A DNA stretch of 13,086 nt from SG8-41 sp035620515. GTDB taxonomy: Bacteria; Pseudomonadota; Gammaproteobacteria; Burkholderiales; SG8-41. The notes below the pieces were generated by a model. That model ran no database searches and was not told the origin of the DNA. It saw only the letters and a program-made list of their open reading frames with translations. Below, piece after piece: positions 1-6,613 of this stretch. A program made the translations under genes and the position numbers. Location of the stretch: the NCBI GenBank assembly GCA_035620515.1, contig DASPGR010000303.1, positions 1 through 13,086 on the forward strand. The letters run 5' to 3'. How positions within the stretch are numbered: the first letter of the stretch is position 1; each line of letters starts with the position of its first letter.

Positions 1-625
1 TGGTAATGACGCCGTTGACGACCATCTCGACCACCTGCTTCGCTGCTACGGCCGGATCCTTGATCACGGTGCCGGGAATCTTGCGCGAGGCAAGCGTTCC
101 ATTGTCCTCGTACTGGCGGTCGCAGTAACCCTCGCGCGCCACCTTGAGGCCCAGCTTGCGCCCGGCTTTCTCCATCTCCGAGCCGAAGTTGGCGACGTAG
201 ACGATGCCGGGGTCCACCGACTTGATCGCGCGGCCGATGGCCATCGCGTACTCGGCGTTCACCTCGGCCATGTTGTTGAGCGCGCCATGCGGCTTGAGAT
301 GCGTCACCTTCTCGCCGACATAGGCCGCCATCGCCGAGAGCGCGCCGATCTGGTAGGCGATCAGGTACTCGAGCTCGTCCGGCTTCATGTCGATGCGCCG
401 GCGCCCGAAGCCCCACAGGTCATTGAAGCCCGGATGTGCCCCGATGCTGACGCCCTCCTCCTTCGCGCGCTGCACGACGTGGCGCATCGTCAGCGGGTCG
501 CCGGCGTGGAAGCCGCAGGCGATGCTCGCCGAGCGGATAATCTTGAGGATCTCGTCGTCGTTGCCGATCTTGTAGGCGCCGAAACCCTCGCCCATGTCGG
601 CGTTCAGGTTGACCGATATCGCCAT
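1..625 (-). CDS. pxpA: 5-oxoprolinase subunit A (LamB/YcsF family), C-terminus cut by window edge
   Basis: PxpA works with PxpB and PxpC in the cytoplasm to open the 5-oxoproline (pyroglutamate) lactam with ATP, giving glutamate. Reading the minus strand from the ATG at 623-625 gives 208 uninterrupted codons before the window ends. The family is about 250 residues, so roughly 45 are missing. Family hallmarks are clear: LNADMGEGFG (7-16), SIACGFHAGDP (34-44), IGAHPGFND (61-69), KPHGALNN (111-118) and the DRQYEDNGTL stretch (169-178). The start is supported by an AGAGG-type ribosome site about 7 bases upstream and by the usual N-terminus of the family. It is divergent from pxpB and pxpC, and the shared 189-base gap carries a good minus-strand promoter. 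Its neighbours suggest a specialised lactam-opening role rather than only housekeeping removal of 5-oxoproline; that is inference. Confidence 0.93.
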   Translation of the reverse strand, partial: MAISVNLNADMGEGFGAYKIGNDDEILKIIRSASIACGFHAGDPLTMRHVVQRAKEEGVSIGAHPGFNDLWGFGRRRIDMKPDELEYLIAYQIGALSAMAAYVGEKVTHLKPHGALNNMAEVNAEYAMAIGRAIKSVDPGIVYVANFGSEMEKAGRKLGLKVAREGYCDRQYEDNGTLASRKIPGTVIKDPAVAAKQVVEMVVNGVIT

Positions 626-698
626 AGCTTGCCTCTGTCGGGAAAGTGACCTTCCGGCTGCCGGGCCTGCGCCGCGCACGCGTCCGGCGCGTCGCAAA

Positions 699-727
699 AT
701 TGTATGATACTAAGTATAGCAACACAA
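699..727 (-). promoter_or_regulatory. Candidate sigma70 promoter of pxpA
   Basis: On the minus strand, TTGTGT (722-727) is followed by exactly 17 bases and then TACAAT (699-704). These match the sigma70 -35 and -10 consensus at 4 and 5 of 6 positions. Transcription would start near 692, leaving a leader of about 67 bases before the pxpA ATG. The segment is conspicuously AT-rich against a GC-rich background. A plus-strand promoter for pxpB is also expected here. TATGAT at 703-708 and 728-733 and CACAAT at 723-728 are possible -10 elements, but none has a convincing -35. Confidence 0.55.
702..717. promoter_or_regulatory. Two overlapping palindromes, candidate operator
   Basis: GTATgATAC (702-710) and ATACTaAGTAT (707-717) are each perfect inverted repeats around one central base, and they share the ATAC block. 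They lie between the -35 and -10 of the candidate pxpA promoter, so a bound repressor would block it. GntR/HutC-type regulators typically bind short AT-rich palindromes of the form GT...AC, so the GntR protein encoded at 2567 is the natural candidate. That link is inference. An 8-base direct repeat, ATGATTCA at 729-736 and 755-762, lies just downstream. Confidence 0.45.
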
Positions 728-814
728 TATGATTCACGTGAGCCGTGGATTACAATGATTCATTCTATCGATCATGGAGCTGGGCGACACTCAGGGACAC
801 CATGACACACGCCT

Positions 815-1540
815 ATGGCGAGCGCGCGGTTTCTTCCCTCCGGTGACACCGCGGTCGTTGTCGAGTTTGGCGATCGCATCGATCACGATCTCAACGCGCA
901 GGTCCTGCGGCTCGCCGCGCTCGTGCGCGCGCAACGCATCCCCGGCGTCGTCGAGACGCTGCCGACATTCCGCTCGTTGCTGGTCCATTACGATCCGCTC
1001 GCGACCGACAGCGCGGGCGTCCGTGCGGCCATCGAGGGTCTTCTTCACAGCAGCCGCGTCGCGGCGGCGCCGACGCGGATGTGGCGGATCCCGGCCTGCT
1101 ACGATAGCAGCCATGCACCTGACCTCGAGGACGTGGCGAAGCGCACCGGCCTCGATGTCGACGAGATCATCCGCCTGCACAGCAGCACGCGCTTCCACGT
1201 CTACATGGTCGGCTTCTCGCCGGGCTTTCCCTATATGGGCGACCTCCCCGCCGCCCTCGTGCTTCCGCGCCGGACGGACCCGCGCGTCCGTGTTCCGGCC
1301 GGGTCAATCGCCATTGCGACCAGCATGACGGCAATCTACCCGGTCGAGAGCCCCGGCGGCTGGCACCTGATCGGCGCAACCCCGGTGCGCCTGTTCGCTG
1401 CGCACTGGACGCGGCCCGCTCTGCTCTCCCCCGGCGACAAGGTTTATTTCGAGCCGGTAGCACCGCCCGAGTTCGACGCGATCCGCGCTGCGGTCGCCGC
1501 CAACCGGTACGAGGTTCCGTGCGAGGCGATCGAGGCATGA
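815..1540 (+). CDS. pxpB: 5-oxoprolinase subunit B (KipI/allophanate hydrolase subunit 1-like)
   Basis: PxpB pairs with PxpC in the ATP-dependent 5-oxoprolinase complex. The 241-residue product has the expected features: an N-terminal RFLPSGDTAVVVEFGD stretch (5-20), the hallmark GFSPGFPYMGDLP, then VPAGSIAIA and YPVESPGGWHLIG. The length is normal for the family. The ATG at 815 is the first start after an in-frame TGA at 803-805, but it has no well-placed ribosome site. The only purine-rich motif, AGGGA at 793-797, is spaced for an out-of-frame ATG at 802. That ATG opens a 14-codon frame whose peptide (MTHAYGERA...) would join naturally to this protein if one GC dinucleotide were added near 825. 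The true N-terminus is therefore uncertain. The stop overlaps the pxpC start as ATGA. Confidence 0.93.
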   Translation: MASARFLPSGDTAVVVEFGDRIDHDLNAQVLRLAALVRAQRIPGVVETLPTFRSLLVHYDPLATDSAGVRAAIEGLLHSSRVAAAPTRMWRIPACYDSSHAPDLEDVAKRTGLDVDEIIRLHSSTRFHVYMVGFSPGFPYMGDLPAALVLPRRTDPRVRVPAGSIAIATSMTAIYPVESPGGWHLIGATPVRLFAAHWTRPALLSPGDKVYFEPVAPPEFDAIRAAVAANRYEVPCEAIEA

Positions 1541-2520
1541 AGCCGTCGCTGAATATCATGGCGCCGGGCGTGCACACGACCGTACAGGGCGCGAAACGGA
1601 TCGGCTATCAGGACGTCGGCGTGCCCGGTTCCGGGCCCCTCGATCCCGTCAGCTTCCGCCTTGCGAACGCGCTGGTCGGCAACGCCGGCGATACCGCCGC
1701 ATTCGAGCTTCTCGTGCAGGGGCCAACGTGCGAGGTCCTCGCGGACGCCGTGCGCGTGGCGCTGGTCGGCTGCGAGGCCGGACTCGAGGTGCGCTCGGAA
1801 CGCGCCCGTGTCGTTCCTGCCGGACAAAGCGTGCGGCTGGCCCGTGGCGAGGTTTTTCGCATCGGCCCGCTGGGCGACTCGGCTTGCGCCTATCTCGCCA
1901 TCGAAGGCGGGCTCGACGTTGAGCCCGTTCTCGGCAGCGTCTCCACCTACGTGCGCGGCGCGATCGGCGGCTTCGAGGGGCGGCGGCTGCAGAAAGGCGA
2001 CGTGGTGCCGCTGCGAAGCTCTGGCCCAGAGGTTCGTGCCGAGAGCGCACTGTCCCGCGCACTTGACCTCGGCCTCGAACAACCCGTGCGCGTGGTGCTC
2101 GGTCCCCAAGCCGATTACTTCACCGACGAGGCGGTGAAGACCTTCCTGTCGTCCGTGTACACCGTGTCGCCCCAGTCGGACCGGATGGGCTTCCGCCTCG
2201 ATGGGCCGCACCTCGCGCACGCCAAGGGCTACAACATCATCTCGGACGGGGTCATGCCGGGTTCGATACAGGTGCCGGGCTCCGGCCAGCCCATCGTCCT
2301 CATGGCCGATCACCAGACGACCGGCGGCTATCCGAAGATCGCGACCGTTGTCTCGGCCGACCTGCCCCTCGTGGGCCGGCGTCGGCCGGGGCGGACGATC
2401 CGCTTCGCCGCGATCGAAGTCGAGGAGGCCGAGCGGCTGCGGGCGGCGCAGGAGGCAGCGCTGAAGCGCGAGATGGACGCGCTCGGTTTCATGGCCCGGG
2501 CCGCGCAGGCTCTTAGATAG
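1537..2520 (+). CDS. pxpC: 5-oxoprolinase subunit C (KipA/allophanate hydrolase subunit 2-like)
   Basis: This is the partner of PxpB in ATP-dependent cleavage of the 5-oxoproline lactam. The 327-residue protein shows the biotin-dependent carboxylase-like fold family signature: IMAPGVHTTVQ near the N-terminus, then GVPGSGPLDPVSFRLAN, NALVGN and AAFELLVQGPT, with SDRMGFRLDG and ISDGVMPGSIQVPGSGQP in the second half. The length is normal. I chose the ATG at 1537 because it overlaps the pxpB stop by four bases (ATGA), which implies translational coupling. An upstream in-frame GTG at 1519 would add only six unconvincing residues. The gene ends 46 bases before the GntR regulator. Confidence 0.93.
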   Translation: MKPSLNIMAPGVHTTVQGAKRIGYQDVGVPGSGPLDPVSFRLANALVGNAGDTAAFELLVQGPTCEVLADAVRVALVGCEAGLEVRSERARVVPAGQSVRLARGEVFRIGPLGDSACAYLAIEGGLDVEPVLGSVSTYVRGAIGGFEGRRLQKGDVVPLRSSGPEVRAESALSRALDLGLEQPVRVVLGPQADYFTDEAVKTFLSSVYTVSPQSDRMGFRLDGPHLAHAKGYNIISDGVMPGSIQVPGSGQPIVLMADHQTTGGYPKIATVVSADLPLVGRRRPGRTIRFAAIEVEEAERLRAAQEAALKREMDALGFMARAAQALR

Positions 2521-2530
2521 TGGTGGTGGT

Positions 2531-2550
2531 GACGCGGAAACACGCGGAAA
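2531..2550. repeat. Tandem pair of a 10-base unit upstream of the GntR gene
   Basis: GACGCGGAAA and CACGCGGAAA stand directly next to each other, differing only in the first base, in the 46-base gap between pxpC and the regulator gene. The spacing is about one DNA helical turn, so the two copies face the same side. This suits a pair of protein-binding half sites, for example autoregulation, but chance is not excluded. Confidence 0.35.
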
Positions 2551-2566
2551 TATAAGAGTCTCCGAC

Positions 2567-3373
2567 ATGTCGAAACTGAAGATGATGTATGCGCAGAGCG
2601 CGGTGCCGCTCTACATCCAGATCGCCTCGGCGCTGCGGCACCGGATCGAGACGGGCTACTGGAAGCCGCGGCAGAAGATCTCGACGCTCGAGGAGCTGGA
2701 GCGGGAGTTCGAGGTCGCCCGAGTCACGGTGCGACTAGCGATCGAGCTTCTGGAAAGCGAGGGACTGGTCCACCGCCAGCAGGGGCGCGGAACCTTCGTC
2801 GCCGATACGGTGCAGAGCAAACACTGGTTGAGGCTAGAGACCTCCTGGGAGTCCCTGATCTCGCCGATCAAGGGCAACGTCCCTAAGATCATCAAGGTCG
2901 ACAATCCGCCGCGGGCCCCCACGCTGGCGGAGGAAGACGGCACGCTCGCCAACGAATACGTCTTCCTGCGCAGCCTCCAGCTGAAGGGAGACACCCCGTA
3001 CGCGATCGTGAGCCTCCACCTCGCGCGCGAAATCTACGACAGCGACCCCGACGCGTTCCTCACGCACACCGCGCTGCCGGTGCTGGCCACACGCGATGAC
3101 GTCAGCATCGAGCGCGCGCACCAGACGCTGGTCATCGGCACCGCGAGCCCCGAGACGGCCGGCCTGCTGCAGGTTCCTCTGGGCACGCCGACGGCCGAGT
3201 GCCACTGCGTGGTCACAAATCGCGAGGGCCTGGCGATCTACGTCGCCGACATCGTCTACCGCGGCGACTGCATCAAGCTCTACATCGATCTGTTCGGCCG
3301 GCCGAAGGCGCGCCCCGCCGCGCGCGCCCGACAGAAGCCGCAGAAAGCCAACGGCCGCAAGGCGGCCCATTGA
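2567..3373 (+). CDS. GntR-family transcriptional regulator, HutC/UTRA type
   Basis: This is a DNA-binding repressor or activator that probably senses a substrate or intermediate of the surrounding pathway. Residues 14-80 form the GntR winged helix-turn-helix: PLYIQIASALRHRIETGYW, an unusual ISTLEELEREF helix, then VARVTVRLAIELLESEGL and the wing QGRGTFVA. Residues from about 95 to 245 read as a UTRA ligand-binding domain, ending in YVADIVYRGDCIKLYIDLF. The last 24 residues (245-268) form a strongly basic Arg/Lys/Ala/Pro tail not needed by the fold. The ATG at 2567 has only a weak AAGAG ribosome site. The stop lies 7 bases before the molybdenum hydroxylase large-subunit ATG, so the regulator is embedded in the operon. 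It is the likely controller of both the pxp genes and the hydroxylase (inference). Confidence 0.92.
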   Translation: MSKLKMMYAQSAVPLYIQIASALRHRIETGYWKPRQKISTLEELEREFEVARVTVRLAIELLESEGLVHRQQGRGTFVADTVQSKHWLRLETSWESLISPIKGNVPKIIKVDNPPRAPTLAEEDGTLANEYVFLRSLQLKGDTPYAIVSLHLAREIYDSDPDAFLTHTALPVLATRDDVSIERAHQTLVIGTASPETAGLLQVPLGTPTAECHCVVTNREGLAIYVADIVYRGDCIKLYIDLFGRPKARPAARARQKPQKANGRKAAH

Positions 3374-3380
3374 AGCGCCC

Positions 3381-5777
3381 ATGGCCGGCGGCGAGAGCAA
3401 GGTGATATCGGGTCAGGGCATTGGCACCCGCGCGCTGCGCAAGGAAGACGACCGGCTGCTGCGCGGCCGCGGTCAGTTCGTCGCCGATCTGAGACTCGCC
3501 GGCATGAAGGATGTCGCGTTCGTGCGAAGCCCGCTGGCGCACGCGCGGATCCGGGGCGTTGAAATCCGCGAGGAACACCGCGGCAGCGTCTTCACCGCGA
3601 AAGACCTTTTCGACGTCAAGCCGATCCGTGCCGTCTCCGCCCTCACCGGATTCAAGGTCTCCGTGCAGCCCGCGCTCGCGGAGGAGAAGGTCCGCCACGT
3701 GGGCGAGCTCGTCGCGATGTGCCTCGCCGACACCCGGGCCGCTGCCGAGGACATCGCGGCGGCGGTGCGCCTTGATCTCGAGGAGCTCCCCGCGGTGCAC
3801 GACATGCTCCAGGGGCGCGCAGCAGGCGCGCCGCTCGTGCACGAAGGCTGGGGCGACAACATCTTCCTCGAGACTAACGTCGAAACCGACATCGCCAGGG
3901 CGCTAGACGCCCCGATCAGAGTGACCCGCGAAATCCGGACCGCGCGCCAGTGCATGGCGCCGCTGGAGGGCCGCGGGGTGGTCGCGCACTGGGACCGTCG
4001 GCTCGAGCAGCTCGTCGTCTATTCTGCCGCCCAGATGCCGCACATCGTGCGCACCGGGCTCTCCGAGTGCCTCGGGCTCGAGCACGGGAGGATCCGCGTG
4101 GTCGCGCCCGACGTCGGCGGCGGCTTCGGCTACAAGGGCATCCTGCTGCCGGAAGAGGTCGCCCTCGGGTGGCTTGCCATGCACTGCGACCACCCTGTGC
4201 GCTGGATCGAGGACCGGCGCGAGCACCTCACGGCGAGCGCCAACTGCCGCGAGCATCACTACGTGATCACCGGCTATGCGGACCGCGACGGTCGCCTGCT
4301 GGGCATCGACTGCGAGGCGACGGTCGACTCGGGCGCGTACTCCTCCTACCCGTTCTCGGCGTGCCTCGAGGCAGCGCAGGTCGCGAGCATCCTGCCGGGA
4401 CCTTACGATTTTCCTGCGTACCGCTGCAGGACGTACTCGGTCGCTACCAACAAATGCGGGATCCTGCCCTACCGCGGCGTCGCCCGCACGGGCGTGTGCT
4501 TCGCGCTCGAGCTCGTGCTCGACGCGATCGCGCGGGAGGCGGGACTCGAGCCGCATGAAGTCCGGCTGAGAAACCTGGTGCGGCCGGAGCAGATGCCGTT
4601 CGACAACATCACCGGGAAGCATTTCGACAGCGGCGACTACCCGGAAGCTCTGCGCCGCGCGGTGGCGGCCATCGACCTGCCGGCGGTGCGCGCGCGCCAG
4701 CGGGAGGGCGCCGGCGACGGGCGGCTGATCGGCGTCGGCACCGCCGTGTACTGCGAGCAGGCTGCGCACGGCACTTCCGTGTATGCGGGCTGGGGAATCC
4801 CGATGGTGCCCGGATTCGAGCAGGCAACCGCGCGGTTGACGCCCGACGGCGGGCTCGAGCTGCGCGTCGGAGTCCACTCCCACGGCCAGAGCATGGAGAC
4901 GACGCTCGCGCAGGTTGCGCATGAGATTCTCGGCATCGACATTGCCAGGATCAAGGTGATCCACGGCGATACCGCGATTACCCCGTACTCGACCGGGACC
5001 TGGGGCTCGCGTTCGATGGTGATGGCCGGCGGCGCGGTAGCGAGCGCCTGCAAGGAAATCGCGCGGCGCGCTGCGGAGATCGGCGCGTGGCTCATGAAAA
5101 CCGAAACCGGCGCGGTGGTGCGCGACGGCAAGGTCGTCGGTCCGTCGGGCAGCGTCAGCCTCGAGGACGTCGCGCGGATCTGGTACCTTCGCCCCCAGGA
5201 CCTGCCCGCGCAGGTCAATCCGGGCGGGCTGGAGGTCACGACGGGCTACAAGCCGGTGCGTGACTCGGGCACCTTCAGCTACGCGGCGCACGCCGCGGTG
5301 GTTGCGGTCGATCCGGAAACCGGCACGGTCGAGATCCTCGACTACGTCATCGTCGAAGACGGTGGCAGGCTCGTCAATCCGATGGTCGTCGACGGACAGA
5401 TCTATGGAGGCGCAGCCCAAGGCATCGGCACCGCGCTGTATGAGGAGATGCCCTTTGACAGCTCGGGACAACCGCTCGCATCCACCCTCGCTGACTATCT
5501 CCTTCCCGGGCCGACCGAAGTGCCCGACCTGCGCATCATCCACATGGAAACGCTTTCGCCGTACACCGAGTTCGGCGTGAAAGGCATCGGCGAAGGCGGC
5601 GCCATCGCGCCGCCTGCCGCGATCACCAACGGGATCAACGACGCGCTGCGCGCAATCGGCGCGGCGGAGGTCCTGCGGTCGCCGGCGACGCCGAGGCGCA
5701 TCCTCGAGGCGATTGCTGCGGCGGCTTCGCGCCCGGCGTCCGGGTTGGCGCAAGACCGCCCGGGAGAGCGCGCTTGA
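3381..5777 (+). CDS. Molybdenum hydroxylase large (molybdopterin-binding) subunit, xanthine dehydrogenase family
   Basis: This subunit holds the molybdopterin-cytosine-dinucleotide site and hydroxylates a substrate carbon with oxygen from water. The ATG at 3381 gives 798 residues, normal for the family, and begins just ahead of the usual GIGTRALRKEDDRLLRGRG entry motif. An open frame extends further upstream into the GntR gene but has no family similarity. Cofactor motifs are present: GGGFG (246-250), PYRGVAR (363-369), HGQSMETT (501-508) and QGIGTALYEEM. GVKGIGEGG (732-740) supplies the catalytic glutamate E738. The active-site loop is PYRGVAR, not the AYxCSFR loop with the Cu-ligating cysteine of true CO dehydrogenase, so it is not a form I CO dehydrogenase. 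The real substrate is unknown; an N-heterocycle or aldehyde is typical of this family. Its stop overlaps the next gene as TTGA. Confidence 0.94.
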   Translation: MAGGESKVISGQGIGTRALRKEDDRLLRGRGQFVADLRLAGMKDVAFVRSPLAHARIRGVEIREEHRGSVFTAKDLFDVKPIRAVSALTGFKVSVQPALAEEKVRHVGELVAMCLADTRAAAEDIAAAVRLDLEELPAVHDMLQGRAAGAPLVHEGWGDNIFLETNVETDIARALDAPIRVTREIRTARQCMAPLEGRGVVAHWDRRLEQLVVYSAAQMPHIVRTGLSECLGLEHGRIRVVAPDVGGGFGYKGILLPEEVALGWLAMHCDHPVRWIEDRREHLTASANCREHHYVITGYADRDGRLLGIDCEATVDSGAYSSYPFSACLEAAQVASILPGPYDFPAYRCRTYSVATNKCGILPYRGVARTGVCFALELVLDAIAREAGLEPHEVRLRNLVRPEQMPFDNITGKHFDSGDYPEALRRAVAAIDLPAVRARQREGAGDGRLIGVGTAVYCEQAAHGTSVYAGWGIPMVPGFEQATARLTPDGGLELRVGVHSHGQSMETTLAQVAHEILGIDIARIKVIHGDTAITPYSTGTWGSRSMVMAGGAVASACKEIARRAAEIGAWLMKTETGAVVRDGKVVGPSGSVSLEDVARIWYLRPQDLPAQVNPGGLEVTTGYKPVRDSGTFSYAAHAAVVAVDPETGTVEILDYVIVEDGGRLVNPMVVDGQIYGGAAQGIGTALYEEMPFDSSGQPLASTLADYLLPGPTEVPDLRIIHMETLSPYTEFGVKGIGEGGAIAPPAAITNGINDALRAIGAAEVLRSPATPRRILEAIAAAASRPASGLAQDRPGERA
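5762..5766 (+). promoter_or_regulatory. Ribosome binding site that decides a TTG start
   Basis: GGGAG lies 7 bases before TTG 5774. It supports this rare start codon, which also forms a TTGA overlap with the stop of the preceding gene. Confidence 0.6.
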
Positions 5778-6613
5778 AACCGTCAGCATTCGACTACGAG
5801 CGGCCCGCCGACGTGAGCGGGCTGATCGCGTTGACGCGCCGCGAGGATCTCTTCGTCAAAGTGCTCGCCGGCGGGCAATCGCTCGGGCCGATGCTCAACC
5901 TGCGCCTCATGCAGCCGGATCTCCTCGTGGATATCACGGCGATTCCCGAGCTGAAACGGGTGGAGGAAACCGCGGACGCCGTCATCCTCGGGGCGTGCGT
6001 GACGCATGCGGACATCGAGGACGGGCGCGTGCCGGATGTGACCGGAGGCGCATTGCCACACGTTGCGCGCGGGATCGCCTACCGCGCGGTGCGCAACCGC
6101 GGTACCCTGGGCGGCAGCCTCGCTCACGCGGATCCGGCGGCCGACTGGATGCCGTGCCTGGCCGCGATCGGCGCCGAGGTGCTGATCGTCGGGCCGTCGG
6201 GATCGCGCGCGATCGCCGTTGACGGCTTCATGACCGGCATCTTCGAGGTCGCGCTCGAGCCCGGCGAGCTCATCGAAGCGGTGCGCATCCCGCGCCTGTC
6301 GCGCGACGCGCGCTGGGGCTTTCACAAGATCGCCCGCAAAACCGGCGAGATGGCACAGGCGATCGGCGCGGTCGTGCATGACCCCGCACGCGGTATCCTC
6401 CGGGCGGTCATCGGGGCCACCGAATCGGTCCCGATCGTTTTTCCGGACGCAGCCGCCCTGTTCGGCGGCAAACCCGAAGCCGATCTTGTCGGGGCCTACG
6501 ACGCCGGCGCTGCTGCCAGTGCGCTCCATGACGCGGGGATCACCGACCCGGTAAATCGCCAGCTGCACCTCGTCGCGCTGAAACGCGCAGTCGAGCGGGC
6601 CGCGCAACAATGA
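5774..6613 (+). CDS. Molybdenum hydroxylase medium (FAD-binding) subunit, CoxM-like
   Basis: This subunit carries FAD and takes electrons from the [2Fe-2S] subunit. The 279-residue product starts MKPSAFDYERP, the usual CoxM N-terminus, from a TTG codon backed by GGGAG at 5762-5766. FAD-binding (PCMH-type) motifs are clear: AGGQSLGPMLNLRL (32-45), corresponding to the AGGHSL motif, and RNRGTLGGSLAHADPAAD (107-124), corresponding to the TIGG motif. The GARFHKxxRR-like region appears as WGFHKIARKTGEMAQAIGA. Length and domain order are normal. It overlaps both neighbours by four bases, so the three hydroxylase subunits are probably made in fixed ratio. Confidence 0.93.
   Translation: MKPSAFDYERPADVSGLIALTRREDLFVKVLAGGQSLGPMLNLRLMQPDLLVDITAIPELKRVEETADAVILGACVTHADIEDGRVPDVTGGALPHVARGIAYRAVRNRGTLGGSLAHADPAADWMPCLAAIGAEVLIVGPSGSRAIAVDGFMTGIFEVALEPGELIEAVRIPRLSRDARWGFHKIARKTGEMAQAIGAVVHDPARGILRAVIGATESVPIVFPDAAALFGGKPEADLVGAYDAGAAASALHDAGITDPVNRQLHLVALKRAVERAAQQ

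Noticed and set aside
287..649. Plus-strand open frame of 120 codons at the left edge
   Set aside because: It is antisense to pxpA, which has all LamB/YcsF motifs on the minus strand.
1444..2568. 374-codon open frame on the minus strand
   Set aside because: It mirrors pxpC, has no family features, and is a codon-bias shadow.
3096..3380. N-terminal extension of the molybdenum hydroxylase large subunit
   Set aside because: The upstream codons overlap the GntR gene and give Arg/Ser-rich sequence. The family N-terminus begins just after ATG 3381.
3903..5789. 628-codon open frame on the minus strand
   Set aside because: It is antisense to the molybdenum hydroxylase large subunit, is Arg-rich with no recognisable motif, and arises from high-GC codon bias. 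The plus-strand frame has full family motifs.
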